A DNA stretch of 64,000 nt from Roseibium sp. (lineage in GTDB: Bacteria > Pseudomonadota > Alphaproteobacteria > Rhizobiales > Stappiaceae). Positions 43,738-54,034 of this stretch are shown here, one piece after another; position 1 is the stretch's first letter, and every line of letters starts with the position of its first letter. The notes beneath the pieces were generated by a model, which had not been told where the DNA came from, did not search any database, and saw only the letters and a list, made by a program, of their open reading frames with translations. Both the position numbers and the translations under genes were made by a program. The DNA is taken from positions 124,001 through 188,000 of the forward strand of contig JAEPML010000010.1 of NCBI GenBank assembly GCA_017643925.1, read 5' to 3'.

Positions 43738-44733
43738 TTAGTTTTTGTAGGCGTCAAGAACCGTTGCGCCGCTTTCGCCTGCGCTTTCCTGCCACTCGGC
43801 AGCCATGGTTTCGCCGATCGCGGCCAGATCCTGGATCAGCTGTTCGCTCGGCTTGACCACTGTGATCCCGTTCTCAACGAGAATGTCGGTCTTGGTCTTC
43901 GTTTCGACCTTGGACGCTTCCCAACCGCGCTTTTCAGCCACTTCCGCAGCCTCCAGAACAGCGGCTTTCTCGGCGTCGGTGAGGCCGTCGAAGGCCTGCT
44001 TGTTTATGATGACCATGTTTTTCGGCAACCAGGCCTGCGTGTCGTGATAGTGGCTCACGAAATCCCACGCCTTGGAATTGGCGCCGGTGGAGGGAGAAGT
44101 GATCATCGCGTCGACCCGTCCGGTCGAAAATGCCGTCGGAATGTCCGGAGCCTCGATCTGGGCCGTGACACCCCCGGCCAGAATGGCAAGGCGTTCGGTG
44201 GCAGCGTTATAGGCACGGATTTTCAGGCCATCCAGATCATCGACCTTCGTGACTTCCTTTTGCGCGTAAATGCCCTGGGGTGGCCACGGCACGGAAAAGA
44301 GCAACTGGAGGCCCTGTTCGCCGAGTTTTTCTTCCATCGCCGGTTTGGCCGCCTGGTAGAGCTTCCAGGCCTGGTCATAGGAAGGCGCCAGGAAAGGTAC
44401 GGAATCGACACCGAACACCGGGTCTTCGTTGGACAGACGCGAGACCAGAACCTCACCGATCGGTGCAAGTCCCTTGCGAACCGCGTTCTTGATCTCGGGG
44501 TGTTTGAACAGCGAGCCTGCAGAATGGATCTGGATGACCAGCGAGCCGCCGGTCTTGTCCTTCACCTCATCGGCAAAGGCAGCGATGTTTTGCGTGTGAA
44601 AATTGCCGTCGCCGTAAGGGGTCGGCATATCCCACTTGGTCTCAGCGGATGCGGATGCATATCCCGCAAGCGAAAAGGCAGCAGCGGCGGCCAGTTGAAC
44701 GCCGGCTTTGGTCAGAATTCGAGAGTGCAGCAT
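43738..44733 (-). CDS. TRAP transporter substrate-binding protein (DctP)
   Basis: This 331-residue periplasmic protein has a signal peptide (cleavage near ASA-ET, about residue 32). DctP-family segments include AFADEVKDKTGGSLVIQIHSAGSL, LDGLKIRAYNAATERLAILAGG and FSTGRVDAMITSP. The start at 44733 has AGAGGAG 6 nt upstream; the frame runs open to 44760. The ligand is unknown, but an upstream palindrome identical to that of the hydantoinase gene suggests a related amide substrate. Confidence 0.94.
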   Translation of the reverse strand: MLHSRILTKAGVQLAAAAAFSLAGYASASAETKWDMPTPYGDGNFHTQNIAAFADEVKDKTGGSLVIQIHSAGSLFKHPEIKNAVRKGLAPIGEVLVSRLSNEDPVFGVDSVPFLAPSYDQAWKLYQAAKPAMEEKLGEQGLQLLFSVPWPPQGIYAQKEVTKVDDLDGLKIRAYNAATERLAILAGGVTAQIEAPDIPTAFSTGRVDAMITSPSTGANSKAWDFVSHYHDTQAWLPKNMVIINKQAFDGLTDAEKAAVLEAAEVAEKRGWEASKVETKTKTDILVENGITVVKPSEQLIQDLAAIGETMAAEWQESAGESGATVLDAYKN

Positions 44734-44853
44734 GGTTTTCTCCTCTTGGAAGCGGGGCACAACCCGCCTGGATGATCTTCTTCGTGTCTTCTTCGAACAC
44801 CTCAGAAAGGCCCATCACCAAAAGGGTAGACTCAAAATCGTTAAAACGTCAAT

Positions 44854-44876
44854 AATTTATCGATAAAATGTTATCG
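44854..44876. promoter_or_regulatory. Palindromic operator upstream of the TRAP operon
   Basis: AATTTATCGATAAAATGT (44854-44871) contains the perfect 12-bp palindrome TTTATCGATAAA. A second overlapping inverted repeat, CGATAA-AATG-TTATCG, runs to 44876. It lies about 120 nt upstream of the DctP start. The same 18 nt recur at 46783-46800. Confidence 0.7.
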
Positions 44877-44983
44877 TTATGTCGCAAAGATGTGATCCTT
44901 TCTTTCCTGGGCAAGATCCGTTAGGCCTTGTATCCAGCTGATTTCGAACGACTTTGCCGTTGATTTGGGAAGGAAGAGTTTCG

Positions 44984-46429
44984 GTGGACCAGTTCCAGAA
45001 CAAGAGTTGGATATCCTGGATATCGGGCCATTTGCCCTTGCTCCTTATCCTCCTGCTCGCGGCCGTGCTCCGCGTCCACGACCTTGACGGGACCAGCCTC
45101 TGGTATGACGAGGCAGTAAGCTGGGATCAGTCCAGGGGCAGCTTCGCCAATCTGCTTTCGGCGGTTGCTACGGACAATTATCCACCCCTGCACAACATCG
45201 TCTTGTGGATCACGATGCCTGTTCTGGGCGACAGTGAAACCGCGCTCCGCCTGCCGTCGGCCTTGTTAGGTGTTGCAGCCGTCTGGCTGACCTACCTGGT
45301 CGGCAGACGTCTCGGTGGGCGGGAGGTCGGTTTACTGGCAGCGGCGCTACTGGCCCTGTCGCCATTTCACATCTGGTATTCCACCGAAGCGCGCATGTAT
45401 GCCCTCCTGGCCACCTGCGGCCTCGGGTTCCTGCTATGTGTCGTCGAGGCGTTTCGGCGACCTTCCCTCAGCTGGCTCATCGGCGTTGCCGTCATGGGGG
45501 CGCTGTTCCTGTACAGCCATATCTATGCGTTGCTCGGCTTCGCCGCCGTCGGGCTCACGGCTGCAGCCTGTCCTGTGGCAGAGCTGGCACGTGGCAAGAG
45601 CCTCAGGTCTTCCGCCCCTTTTCGGATTTGCCTTGCCATGGGCGTCAGTTGCCTGGCCTTCCTCCCCTGGCTCGTCATCTTGCTGGAACGCGCGAGGAGC
45701 GTTGCTGAAACCGGGTTCTGGATCGCCTATCCGAATTGGCCCTTCCTCAAACACACAGCCTTTTCGGTCTCCGGCTCGCTGGTCCTGTTCGGATTGTTGG
45801 TTGCACTTGCTCTCTTTGGCGTTCTCCGTATCGGAAAACCGGTGAATGGGCAGAGAAATGCCAAATGCAGCGTCCTGCTTGTCTGCCTCGCCTACACGGC
45901 CGGTCCGCCTGTTCTGGCTTACCTCTATTCGGTGACCGTCCAGCCGATCCTGTTCGACAGATACCTGATCGCCGCCTGGCCAGGCCTTCTTCTGCTTGCA
46001 AGTCTTGGGGCGCACCGGCTCATGCCCGTCGTTGCCCCCCTCGCGCTCACCGGTCTTGCGATCTACCTTAGTTTTCCCGAGCTCAAGTTCACCCTCACAG
46101 AAAAGGTCCGCCCCGAATGGCGGTTGATTGCACAGGACTATGAGGAAAAACGGGCCTCGCAGGACGGTCTGGTTCTTTACAAGGGATTTGCCGCCCCGGC
46201 GCTCACCTACTATTTGCGCGAACCAGGAGCCTTCAAAACCGCCGAAGACGTCACCGAGCTTCAAGGTCTCGGGGAACACGAGCGCTGGCTTCTGGTTGTT
46301 CACAGCAATGAAGCTGAAACGGCGGCGGCAATTGAGGCTTTCCAGGCGGAGGGCAGCCAACCGGCATCCCGGCGTTTCGGCTGGGGAGCCAGCGGGCTCA
46401 GCCTGCTGGAGAAACCACTTTCAAACTAA
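44984..46429 (+). CDS. GT39/ArnT-type membrane glycosyltransferase
   Basis: This protein of about 481 aa has many membrane helices and belongs to the PMT/ArnT-like GT-C fold. The first loop has the acidic motif SLWYDEAVSWDQ that binds the lipid-phosphate sugar donor, and ALSPFHIWYSTEARMY follows. The GTG at 44984 has GGAAGAG 6 nt upstream; a TTG at 44954 is the frame limit. The acceptor is unknown. It sits between the TRAP and hydantoinase units but shows no functional link to them. Confidence 0.85.
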   Translation: MDQFQNKSWISWISGHLPLLLILLLAAVLRVHDLDGTSLWYDEAVSWDQSRGSFANLLSAVATDNYPPLHNIVLWITMPVLGDSETALRLPSALLGVAAVWLTYLVGRRLGGREVGLLAAALLALSPFHIWYSTEARMYALLATCGLGFLLCVVEAFRRPSLSWLIGVAVMGALFLYSHIYALLGFAAVGLTAAACPVAELARGKSLRSSAPFRICLAMGVSCLAFLPWLVILLERARSVAETGFWIAYPNWPFLKHTAFSVSGSLVLFGLLVALALFGVLRIGKPVNGQRNAKCSVLLVCLAYTAGPPVLAYLYSVTVQPILFDRYLIAAWPGLLLLASLGAHRLMPVVAPLALTGLAIYLSFPELKFTLTEKVRPEWRLIAQDYEEKRASQDGLVLYKGFAAPALTYYLREPGAFKTAEDVTELQGLGEHERWLLVVHSNEAETAAAIEAFQAEGSQPASRRFGWGASGLSLLEKPLSN

Positions 46430-46442
46430 CCTGCCCTGCCGC

Positions 46443-46679
46443 CTAGACGTCGGCCGCGCACGCCCAGGCAAGGCCGGACAGGACGCACAGCAGAGCTGCA
46501 ACGACCAAAAACTCCACAAGGAGTCCTGCCATGAATGCAACGAAGAGGATCAGCAAGACGATTCCGAGGGCGACATAGAACAAGTCCGTTGTAAAAAGTC
46601 CGAACACAAACTCCACCACATCGACTATTCGAAGCAACAGGGGATCCCGCTCCTCGGACTTCTTTTCATTGGATTTCAC
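46443..46679 (-). CDS. Small two-helix membrane protein
   Basis: From the GTG at 46679, which has GAGGAGG 9 nt upstream, this encodes 78 aa. A charged N-terminus is followed by two hydrophobic helices (about 18-50 and 53-72). The frame continues to ATG 46778 or TTG 46784, giving up to 113 aa, but would then run into the hydantoinase operator. Family not recognised. Confidence 0.6.
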   Translation of the reverse strand: MKSNEKKSEERDPLLLRIVDVVEFVFGLFTTDLFYVALGIVLLILFVAFMAGLLVEFLVVAALLCVLSGLAWACAADV

Positions 46680-46782
46680 GTCGCCAAACCTCCTCGGAAG
46701 CTGCTGTTTTCCTTCTTCATATAAGTACTGAACCCCCCGATAAAAAATCTGAATTGCAAGCCATTCAAATTTTTTCATCGAC

Positions 46783-46800
46783 AATTTATCGATAAAATGT
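46783..46800. promoter_or_regulatory. Palindromic operator upstream of the hydantoinase gene
   Basis: This is identical over 18 nt (AATTTATCGATAAAATGT) to the element upstream of the TRAP operon, with the perfect palindrome TTTATCGATAAA at 46785-46796. It lies about 90 nt upstream of the hydantoinase ATG. The likely regulator (GntR-, RpiR- or MarR-like) is not fixed by sequence. Confidence 0.7.
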
Positions 46801-46888
46801 CAACATAAACTCGATCAAAAAGATTTCGCTAAAAATGCGAAGCGCTTTCTCGTAAGACTAGAACCAAGCCAACACCAGAGGGAAGAAC

Positions 46889-49800
46889 ATGACTGCCAAG
46901 TGGGATTTTTGGATTGATCGGGGCGGCACATTTACCGACATCGTCGGCCGCGCGCCGGACGGCACTCTCCACCCTCACAAGGTTCTTTCCGAAAACCCGG
47001 AAGCCTATCGCGATGCGGCGATCCAGGGCATCCGCGAGTTGCTTGGTGTTGAAAAAGGCGCGCCGATCCCGTCCGACAAGGTCGACACCGTAAAGATGGG
47101 CACGACGGTCGCAACCAACGCTCTTCTTGAGCGCAAGGGTGAGCGCACGGCGCTTTTCATTACCAAGGGTTTCCGGGACGGTCTGGAAATCGGTTATCAG
47201 GCACGCCCTCATATCTTTGCCAAGGAAATCATCAAACCCGAACTGCTTTATGAGAGCGTTCACGAGATTTCAGAGCGTGTCCGCGCGGACGGAACACTTG
47301 AAACGGACCTGGACGACGACCAGGCCAGGGCAGAGATGCAGACGGCCTGGGACAATGGCATCCGTTCAATCGCAATTGTCCTGATGCATGCCTACGCGTT
47401 TCCCGCGCATGAACAGCGGCTGAAAGCCATAGCGGAAGAAATCGGCTTCCCGCAAATCTCGGTTTCGCACGAAGTCTCGCCCCTGATGAAACTGGTCGGA
47501 CGCGGTGACACCACCGTGGTCGACGCTTACCTCTCCCCGATCCTGCGACGCTATGTGAACCAGGTACAGGAAGAGCTGGGCCAGGGCCCCCGCCTGATGT
47601 TCATGCAGTCATCGGGTGGTCTGACCGCGGCCGACCTGTTCCAGGGCAAGGATGCCATCTTGTCCGGACCGGCCGGCGGGGTGGTTGGCGCCGTCGAAAC
47701 CTCGCGTATGGCGGGCTATGACAAGATTATCGGCTTCGACATGGGCGGCACATCAACAGATGTCTGCCACTATGACGGCGATTATGAACGGGCCTTCGAA
47801 ACGGAAGTCGCCGGTGTCCGCATGCGCGCGCCGATGATGATGATCCATACGGTCGCTGCAGGTGGTGGATCGATCCTCCATTACACGGACGGCCGCTTTC
47901 AGGTTGGCCCGGATTCCGCCGGAGCCAATCCGGGACCGGCCTGTTACCGCCGTGGTGGACCTTTGACAGTCACAGATGCAAACCTGATGACCGGCAAACT
48001 GGCCCCCGAATTTTTTCCGAAGATCTTTGGCCCGAACCAGGACCAGCCGCTGGACGGCGATGTTGTTCGCCAGAAATTTGCCGATCTTGCAAACGAGATC
48101 GGGGATGGCCGCACCGCCGAGGAAGTCGCTGACGGTTTTCTCAAGATCGCCGTTGAGAACATGGCCAATGCGATCAAGAAGATCTCGGTACAGCGCGGCT
48201 ACGATGTCACCGAATATGCACTGACCTGCTTCGGCGGTGCCGGTGGACAAACAGGCTGCCGGGTCGCAGACAGTCTGGGCATGAAGACCGTGATCCTGCA
48301 CCCCTTCTCCGGGATCCTGTCGGCCTATGGCATGGGCCTTGCCGACATCCGATCCGACCGCCAGAAAGCGGTTGTCAGAACCCTGAGTGAAGAGCTTCTG
48401 CCCGAACTGTCGGCGCTACGCGACGAGCTTGCCGCGCAAACGGAAGCCGAACTTGAGAAGCAGGCCATCCCGGCAAACGAGCGACGGACAACCGCAACGG
48501 TTCATCTGCGTTACGACGGGACGGATACTCCCCTCCCCGTACCACTCAATTCAGTCTCCGAGATGCGCGCTTCGTTTGAAGATGCCCATCGGAAACAGTT
48601 CGGTTTTGCCTATGAGAACAAGCCGGTTGTTGTGGAAGCGCTGGAAGTTGAAACAGCCGGTGGTGGCGCAGGCCTGACTGAACCCGATCTCAGTCTGCTG
48701 TCCGATGCACCCGTGCAGGCCAAGTCAACCCGCCTCTATTCAGAGGGCACCTGGCATGACGCCGGGATCTTCAAGCGCGACAGCCTGAAACCCGGGATGA
48801 AGGTCACAGGTCCTGCGGTCATCATCGAGCCACATGCGACCATCGCGGTCGAGGATGGCTGGCAGGCGGAGATCAACTCCAAGGACCACGTCATTCTGAA
48901 ACGTGTCGTTCCGCTGAAGCGCGCCGACGCCATCGGCACCCATGCCGACCCTGTCATGCTCGAGGTGTTCAACAACCTGTTCATGTCCATCGCAGAACAG
49001 ATGGGCGTGACGCTCCAGAACACGGCCTATTCGGTCAACATCAAGGAACGCCTGGATTTTTCTTGCGCCGTCTTCGACAGAAACGGAGCCCTTGTCGCCA
49101 ACGCACCGCATATGCCGGTTCATCTCGGATCCATGGACCGGTCGGTGGAAACCATCATCAAGCTGAATGCGGGCCGGATCAAACCGGGTGATGTCTTTGC
49201 CCTGAACGCCCCCTACAATGGCGGCACGCACCTGCCCGACATCACTGTTGTTTCTCCCGTCTTCGACGACGAAGGCAAGGAAATCCTGTTCTGGTCCGCC
49301 TCTCGCGGTCACCATGCGGATGTCGGTGGCTCTGCTCCCGGCTCCATGACACCGCGCGCAACGAATGTGGATGAAGAGGGTGTGCTCTTCGACAATTTCA
49401 AGATTGTCGACGAAGGACGATTCTGCGAGGCCGAGCTGGTCGAGCTCCTGACCAACCATGCCTATCCCGCACGCAACCCGCATCAGAATGTCGCCGACTT
49501 GTCCGCGCAGATCGCCGCCAATGAGAAGGGCATTCAGGAACTGCGAAAGATGGTTGCCCATTTCGGGCTGGACGTGGTCCAGGCCTATATGGGTCATGTT
49601 CAGGACAATGCGGAAGAGAGTGTTCGTCGCGTTATCGAAGCACTGAAGGATTCTGAGTACGAATATCCGACCGACCAGGGTTCGGTGATCAAGGTCAAGA
49701 TCACGGTCGACAAGACGAAACGCGAAGCGACTGTTGATTTCACCGGCACATCCGGCATGAAGCTGAACAACTTCAACGCACCGGAACCCGTGACCCGTGC

Positions 49801-50473
49801 CGCCATTCTCTATTGTTTCCGGGTCATGGTCGACGGCGATATCCCGATGAATGCCGGCTGTCTGAAGCCGATCAATATCATCGTGCCCGATGATTGCATG
49901 TTGCGTCCCTCCTATCCGGCGGCCGTTGTTGCCGGGAACGTGGAAACGTCGCAGCACGTTACCAACGCGGTCTTTGCAGCCCTCGGTGCCATGTCGAATG
50001 CGCAGGGCACAATGAACAATCTGACCTTCGGCAACGATACCTACCAGTATTATGAAACCATCTGCTCCGGCTCACCAGCTGGCCCCGGATTCAACGGCAC
50101 GGACGGTGTTCACACCCATATGACCAATTCCCGCCTGACCGATCCGGAGGTGCTGGAATTCCGCTTCCCGGTTCTGCTGGAGGACTTCCACATCCGCAAA
50201 GGATCCGGAGGCAAGGGCAAGTGGTCGGCCGGGGACGGCACCAAACGGACCCTCAGGTTCCTGGAACAGATGGACTGCGCCATTCTCGCCTCCCACCGCA
50301 CAATCACCCCCAAGGGACTGGAAGGAGGCGGTGACGGGGAATTGGGCCGGACGGAAGTCCGCCGCCTGGACGGCACCGTCGAACAGCTGGAAGGCTGCGA
50401 CCAGACCATTCTCGAAGCAGGTGAAGCCGTAACCGTGATCACGCCGACAGCCGGTGGCTGGGGTCAGGCATAA
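46889..50473 (+). CDS. Fused hydantoinase A/B (5-oxoprolinase-type) protein
   Basis: This 1194-residue protein hydrolyses cyclic amides with ATP in characterised relatives (5-oxoproline, hydantoins). The Hydantoinase A N-terminal part begins [15 protein letters not shown], the HyuA core has [14 protein letters not shown] and [16 protein letters not shown], and the HyuB half starts near residue 690 ([20 protein letters not shown]). Fusion of A and B gives the eukaryote-like OPLAH layout. The start follows an AGGGAAGA ribosome site. The shared upstream palindrome suggests co-regulation with the TRAP transporter. Confidence 0.93.
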   Translation: MTAKWDFWIDRGGTFTDIVGRAPDGTLHPHKVLSENPEAYRDAAIQGIRELLGVEKGAPIPSDKVDTVKMGTTVATNALLERKGERTALFITKGFRDGLEIGYQARPHIFAKEIIKPELLYESVHEISERVRADGTLETDLDDDQARAEMQTAWDNGIRSIAIVLMHAYAFPAHEQRLKAIAEEIGFPQISVSHEVSPLMKLVGRGDTTVVDAYLSPILRRYVNQVQEELGQGPRLMFMQSSGGLTAADLFQGKDAILSGPAGGVVGAVETSRMAGYDKIIGFDMGGTSTDVCHYDGDYERAFETEVAGVRMRAPMMMIHTVAAGGGSILHYTDGRFQVGPDSAGANPGPACYRRGGPLTVTDANLMTGKLAPEFFPKIFGPNQDQPLDGDVVRQKFADLANEIGDGRTAEEVADGFLKIAVENMANAIKKISVQRGYDVTEYALTCFGGAGGQTGCRVADSLGMKTVILHPFSGILSAYGMGLADIRSDRQKAVVRTLSEELLPELSALRDELAAQTEAELEKQAIPANERRTTATVHLRYDGTDTPLPVPLNSVSEMRASFEDAHRKQFGFAYENKPVVVEALEVETAGGGAGLTEPDLSLLSDAPVQAKSTRLYSEGTWHDAGIFKRDSLKPGMKVTGPAVIIEPHATIAVEDGWQAEINSKDHVILKRVVPLKRADAIGTHADPVMLEVFNNLFMSIAEQMGVTLQNTAYSVNIKERLDFSCAVFDRNGALVANAPHMPVHLGSMDRSVETIIKLNAGRIKPGDVFALNAPYNGGTHLPDITVVSPVFDDEGKEILFWSASRGHHADVGGSAPGSMTPRATNVDEEGVLFDNFKIVDEGRFCEAELVELLTNHAYPARNPHQNVADLSAQIAANEKGIQELRKMVAHFGLDVVQAYMGHVQDNAEESVRRVIEALKDSEYEYPTDQGSVIKVKITVDKTKREATVDFTGTSGMKLNNFNAPEPVTRAAILYCFRVMVDGDIPMNAGCLKPINIIVPDDCMLRPSYPAAVVAGNVETSQHVTNAVFAALGAMSNAQGTMNNLTFGNDTYQYYETICSGSPAGPGFNGTDGVHTHMTNSRLTDPEVLEFRFPVLLEDFHIRKGSGGKGKWSAGDGTKRTLRFLEQMDCAILASHRTITPKGLEGGGDGELGRTEVRRLDGTVEQLEGCDQTILEAGEAVTVITPTAGGWGQA

Positions 50474-50790
50474 TCAACCTGAAATCGCGGACGAGGTTGC
50501 CACCTCGTCCGCGACCATGACACCATAGAAGCGTGAACCAAAAAAGAGATTTCCTGTCTCTGCTGCCATACGAAGTCGATCAAGCGCTCCGGCAGGCAAC
50601 GCTTCTTTGCATGGGAAAATTTTGCCGCAAAACATCGGCTTTATTCACATATCCGGAATTGATTTTGGATAAAGGCACCCGTGAACGGCAATTAGATCGG
50701 TAAACCCGCGGATCGGTTTGCCGGTCTTCTCTCGAGTCAGTATCAGTTGAAGAGGTATTTCCCAAGCAGAGCGACAATTGCCGGTTCGAA
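50474..50790. other. Intergenic region after the hydantoinase gene
   Basis: This is about 317 nt. It contains the strong hairpin at 50486-50513 and, further right, the leader of the diguanylate cyclase. No further gene is seen. Confidence 0.4.
50486..50513 (+). terminator. Hairpin terminator of the hydantoinase gene
   Basis: The perfect 11-bp stem CGCGGACGAGG/CCTCGTCCGCG has a 6-nt loop and starts 13 nt past the stop codon. No U-run follows, so it may act with Rho or as a 3' stabiliser. Confidence 0.6.
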
Positions 50791-51681
50791 ATGAATCCTC
50801 AACGAGCAAAAGTGCGAGCAGAGACTGCAAACGAGCTGGACGCCATGCTCAGCAGTCATCGCATCTGGGTGTATCGCTTGAACAGAACGCTTATCTGCGG
50901 TTCTGAGCCGACAAAGGACATGGTCGCCGATGATGCACACTTGCGCTGCACGCTCGGGAACTGGTTGGCAACGCGCGCGCAAGAACTTGATCTGGAAGAG
51001 GCGACATACGCCGAAATCGTCAGCATTCACAAGACCGTTCACGACCTTGGCCGCGAAATGGCGGCCTCCGCGCTCAACGGTGAGCGGATCGCAGAAGATG
51101 TCTATGACGGTTTTCTTGCATCGTCTGAAAGCCTGGTCGGATTGATCGAGGCTGCTCACGACAAGATTGTTGCGTCCATCAATGCCACAGACCCCCTGAC
51201 CGGGGCCGAAAACCGTTCGCTGATGGACAAGCGCCTGCAGGAAAAGATTGCGAGCTCTCGACTGACCGGAGACCGCAACTGGATCCTGATGGTCGATCTG
51301 GACCACTTCAAGTCAATCAATGACAGGTACGGTCACAAGCTTGGCGACACTGTCTTGAAAGGCTTTGCCGCGGTCGTGCGTGAACACATCAGAAGCAATG
51401 ATCTGTTCTTCAGATACGGAGGAGAGGAATTCCTGCTGTGTATCGAACACGTCAGTGAAGAGACAGTTGCGCGCGTTGCCGAACGCCTGCGAACGACAAT
51501 CGCGCAAAAGATTTTCCATACACCAGCCGGTGAGCACATTTCGGTGACTGCTTCTTTTGGCGTCACGGCTCTGGCACCGAACCAAACTGTCACCGAAGCC
51601 ATCAACGCGGCTGACAAGGCCATGCATTCGGCCAAGCATGCAGGCCGGAACAACGTGGCTTTTTCTCCCGAAGCCTCATGA
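50791..51681 (+). CDS. CZB-GGDEF diguanylate cyclase (DgcZ-like)
   Basis: This 296-residue cytoplasmic protein makes cyclic di-GMP. The N-terminal domain (about 15-125) matches a zinc-binding CZB domain: H23, C53, H80 and H84 have the same spacing as H22, C52, H79 and H83 of Escherichia coli DgcZ. The GGDEF domain reads YGGEEF at about 207-212 and the substrate loops look intact. DgcZ is inhibited by zinc, so zinc control is inferred. It ends convergently with the DUF1062 gene. Confidence 0.88.
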   Translation: MNPQRAKVRAETANELDAMLSSHRIWVYRLNRTLICGSEPTKDMVADDAHLRCTLGNWLATRAQELDLEEATYAEIVSIHKTVHDLGREMAASALNGERIAEDVYDGFLASSESLVGLIEAAHDKIVASINATDPLTGAENRSLMDKRLQEKIASSRLTGDRNWILMVDLDHFKSINDRYGHKLGDTVLKGFAAVVREHIRSNDLFFRYGGEEFLLCIEHVSEETVARVAERLRTTIAQKIFHTPAGEHISVTASFGVTALAPNQTVTEAINAADKAMHSAKHAGRNNVAFSPEAS

Positions 51682-51713
51682 AAAAAGCCGCTCGCCAGCT
51701 ATAGAAAATATCG

Positions 51714-52331
51714 TTAGGTCAGCATCTTAGACAAGCATTCCGTATCATCTGCACTTATCTTGGCAATTACCTCCAGGCTTTCGGGAGGCGCTCGCTTCAG
51801 CCATCTCCCGCTTCGGCCATTGAGGTGCAAATGACCACAATCAAAGAGCGCTGTGACTTCCTTGCGAGATACACCAAGGCCGGTGGCAAGAACGCGGTCG
51901 AGGCGAACATCGCAAGCCGACGGGCTCATGACGCGCAAACGCACTGTGTCGACTGTCCCTGGCGCAAAGTCATCCATCCGCTTGTCGATCGTAAAGGCGA
52001 CGGCCTCACCTCGGTCTTGCCGAAGCATTCCGGACAGCGACCGGCGTTCAATCTGCCGGGCAAGGTGCGGATCGTTCTCCTGAAGCTGCGCCAGGTAACG
52101 GGCCCGCAAGCTGCTCAAGGGTCGCCTTTGAAACACCGGGCGATTCCATCGCTTGTCGCATTCCAAACACCTGTAGATCAGCCAGGCGTCCATGCGTGCA
52201 CCTTTTGAATTCAGCCGGAATTTCCCCGTCGAATCAAAGGCCCGTTGGCGGTCGCATCTGGCACAGTACCGTGTCAACAAAGGGGAGTACGCAGACCTTA
52301 TGGTCCACTCAATTTTCAGTTCAGACGACAT
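51714..52331 (-). CDS. DUF1062 family protein
   Basis: This 205-residue protein has a zinc-ribbon-like N-terminus with RYCARCDRQRAF and YRCLECDKRWNRPVF (two CxxC pairs). A C-terminal segment (about 145-190, RLDRVLATGLGVSRKEVTALF) resembles an S4 RNA-binding motif. This fits the DUF1062 family, whose function is not established. Ribosome site AGAGGAAG is 10 nt before the ATG. Confidence 0.8.
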   Translation of the reverse strand: MSSELKIEWTIRSAYSPLLTRYCARCDRQRAFDSTGKFRLNSKGARMDAWLIYRCLECDKRWNRPVFQRRPLSSLRARYLAQLQENDPHLARQIERRSLSGMLRQDRGEAVAFTIDKRMDDFAPGTVDTVRLRVMSPSACDVRLDRVLATGLGVSRKEVTALFDCGHLHLNGRSGRWLKRAPPESLEVIAKISADDTECLSKMLT

Positions 52332-52663
52332 GTCGTTGGTCTTCCTCTGAAGGGAAGTTCATCAACGAACGGTCGGGGTTCACGCACGGCGAATGCCGCC
52401 GGAACAAAGCCTGGCAATGCAGATGAAAATTCAGCGTATCGTTGTGTGAAGATACAGCTTGGCAAAGCCAAACCGGTCCCGATCCGCCGAAGAGGAACAA
52501 GTCAAAAAAGCTCGATAGAAGAGCAAGGCGGGATCAAAGACCGGTCAGAGCTTAGGCAAAACAAGCGTCCTGATTGACAACGACATCAATCAGTAGGGGG
52601 AACGCACAGTTTCAACTAGTGCTTTCAGGCAACATCCTGTGCCAAATCAATCCGCTTGTGGTG
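52332..52663. other. Intergenic region
   Basis: This is about 330 nt between the DUF1062 start and the HugZ-like stop. No gene or clear hairpin is seen; the frames here have no plausible ribosome site. Confidence 0.4.
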
Positions 52664-53425
52664 TCAGGCGCTCCGGGTGCGCGCGTCCTTGGCGAGATTG
52701 ACAAGAATCTCTCTGATTTGAACTGAAGATTCCAAGACTTCCGGGAACCAGAGTCTCTCGACCCTGTCGCCGGCCACCAGATCCAGTCCTTCCGGATCCA
52801 GACATGCCAGTCGCCAATTCGCCCGGTCACCGCTGCAAAGAACTTCTGCATAGAGTTTCACGGCTTCGCCGTGGTCTTCGTTCATGTGATCAACTGCGCC
52901 TGCTTCGGCATCTGCCCAGCGCTTGATGTCGTCTATCCCGGTCACAAGGTCTTCCCGGTTCAGCTCGAAGGCCTTGCCGAACCCCCCGTTCAGACTCGCC
53001 CCCACCAACTCAAGCCTGAAAAAGGCAAAATCACCGAAATCGACATAGAGCTCCGCCTTGGGATGGCGGGCTAGGTAACGTCGCCGGATGCGTTCGTTGG
53101 AAGGGTCATTGCGCTCAATACGAGACGCTTGGCAGAAAAGCGAAATCCGAGGATGTGCAAGAGGGTCGCCCTTGCCCGGTTCACCCACAAGCAGGGAACA
53201 ATTGGGATCCTTCAAAATAGCAGCCGTATGGCCAGAAAGTGTGCTCGTCAGGATCACGGGTGTCCCATCCATGTCCGTCGCCGTGGCTACCCTGCTTGCC
53301 AAAGGATGGCCGGACGCCGCGTCGATGGCTGCGAGCGCTCCAAATCGCGCACTGCGTACCAGCCCCTTTGCAAGACGCCGCGCATCTTCATCTGTTTCGC
53401 GAATAACAGACTTTGGCTCTTCCAT
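52664..53425 (-). CDS. HugZ-like heme utilisation/PPOX-fold protein
   Basis: This 253-residue protein has an N-terminal split barrel (about 15-165, RSARFGALAAIDAASGHPLASRV-type). A C-terminal DUF2470 domain carries VDHMNEDHGEAVKLYAEVL. This layout is that of HugZ/HutZ-type heme-degrading or heme-binding proteins. No heme transport genes are adjacent. The start has GGAAGAG upstream. Confidence 0.85.
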   Translation of the reverse strand: MEEPKSVIRETDEDARRLAKGLVRSARFGALAAIDAASGHPLASRVATATDMDGTPVILTSTLSGHTAAILKDPNCSLLVGEPGKGDPLAHPRISLFCQASRIERNDPSNERIRRRYLARHPKAELYVDFGDFAFFRLELVGASLNGGFGKAFELNREDLVTGIDDIKRWADAEAGAVDHMNEDHGEAVKLYAEVLCSGDRANWRLACLDPEGLDLVAGDRVERLWFPEVLESSVQIREILVNLAKDARTRSA

Positions 53426-53629
53426 GGGCTCTTCCAGATTGCTGACAAAAATTTCGGTTCAATTCATAGGTGTCACTAAGAGCGGTGGAATTGAGATCCG
53501 TCAAGCCGATCGCGAAACCTGAACGCAGGATGAACGACGATCTCAGAACCGGTTCAGCGCCACCGTGCAAATGTCTCCACACACAACGTGGCGCCAACTT
53601 GAATGGCGCAGGCCCATGGAGATACCGAA

Positions 53630-54034
53630 ATGAACACCTTGAGCAAACGCCTTATTGCCACAGCCTTGTCAGGCGCACTGCTTCTACCGACACTGGCAGC
53701 AGCGGAAGCCGGTCCGAGAAACGGTTGGCGCGACCACGGTGGGCACCATCATCCTCATCGCAAGCACAAGAAGCACAAACGCCACAAGAACAACGACAAT
53801 GTTGGGGCTGCGGTGGCCGCCGGGATCATCGGTCTTGCTGCCGGTGCGATCCTGCTCGGGGCGACAAGCCAACCAAGCTATGCAGGGCCGCCGGCCGCTC
53901 CCTACTATCCGCCGGCGCCGGACTACCCGCCCGCGCCCTACCCAGGGCGTGTCCATGGGAATGTCGGCTATCAGCCCTGGAGCCCTGTCTGTACAGTGTA
54001 CCATATAACAGGATATTGCGTTCAGTGGCGCTAG
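53630..54034 (+). CDS. Secreted histidine-rich protein
   Basis: This protein of about 134 aa has a signal peptide (about 1-24, ending AAA). A His/Lys-rich stretch (HGGHHHPHRKHKKHKRHK) may bind metal, followed by a glycine-zipper helix (AAVAAGIIGLAAGAILLG) and a Pro/Tyr-rich tail with two cysteines at the C-terminus. The ATG at 53630 has GGAG 8 nt upstream. It somewhat resembles BA14K-type proteins of Rhizobiales but is not a clear match. Function unknown. Confidence 0.7.
   Translation: MNTLSKRLIATALSGALLLPTLAAAEAGPRNGWRDHGGHHHPHRKHKKHKRHKNNDNVGAAVAAGIIGLAAGAILLGATSQPSYAGPPAAPYYPPAPDYPPAPYPGRVHGNVGYQPWSPVCTVYHITGYCVQWR

Noticed and set aside
48740..49957. 405-aa minus-strand frame inside the hydantoinase gene
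   Set aside because: It is antisense to a strongly conserved HyuB region and has no recognisable motif.
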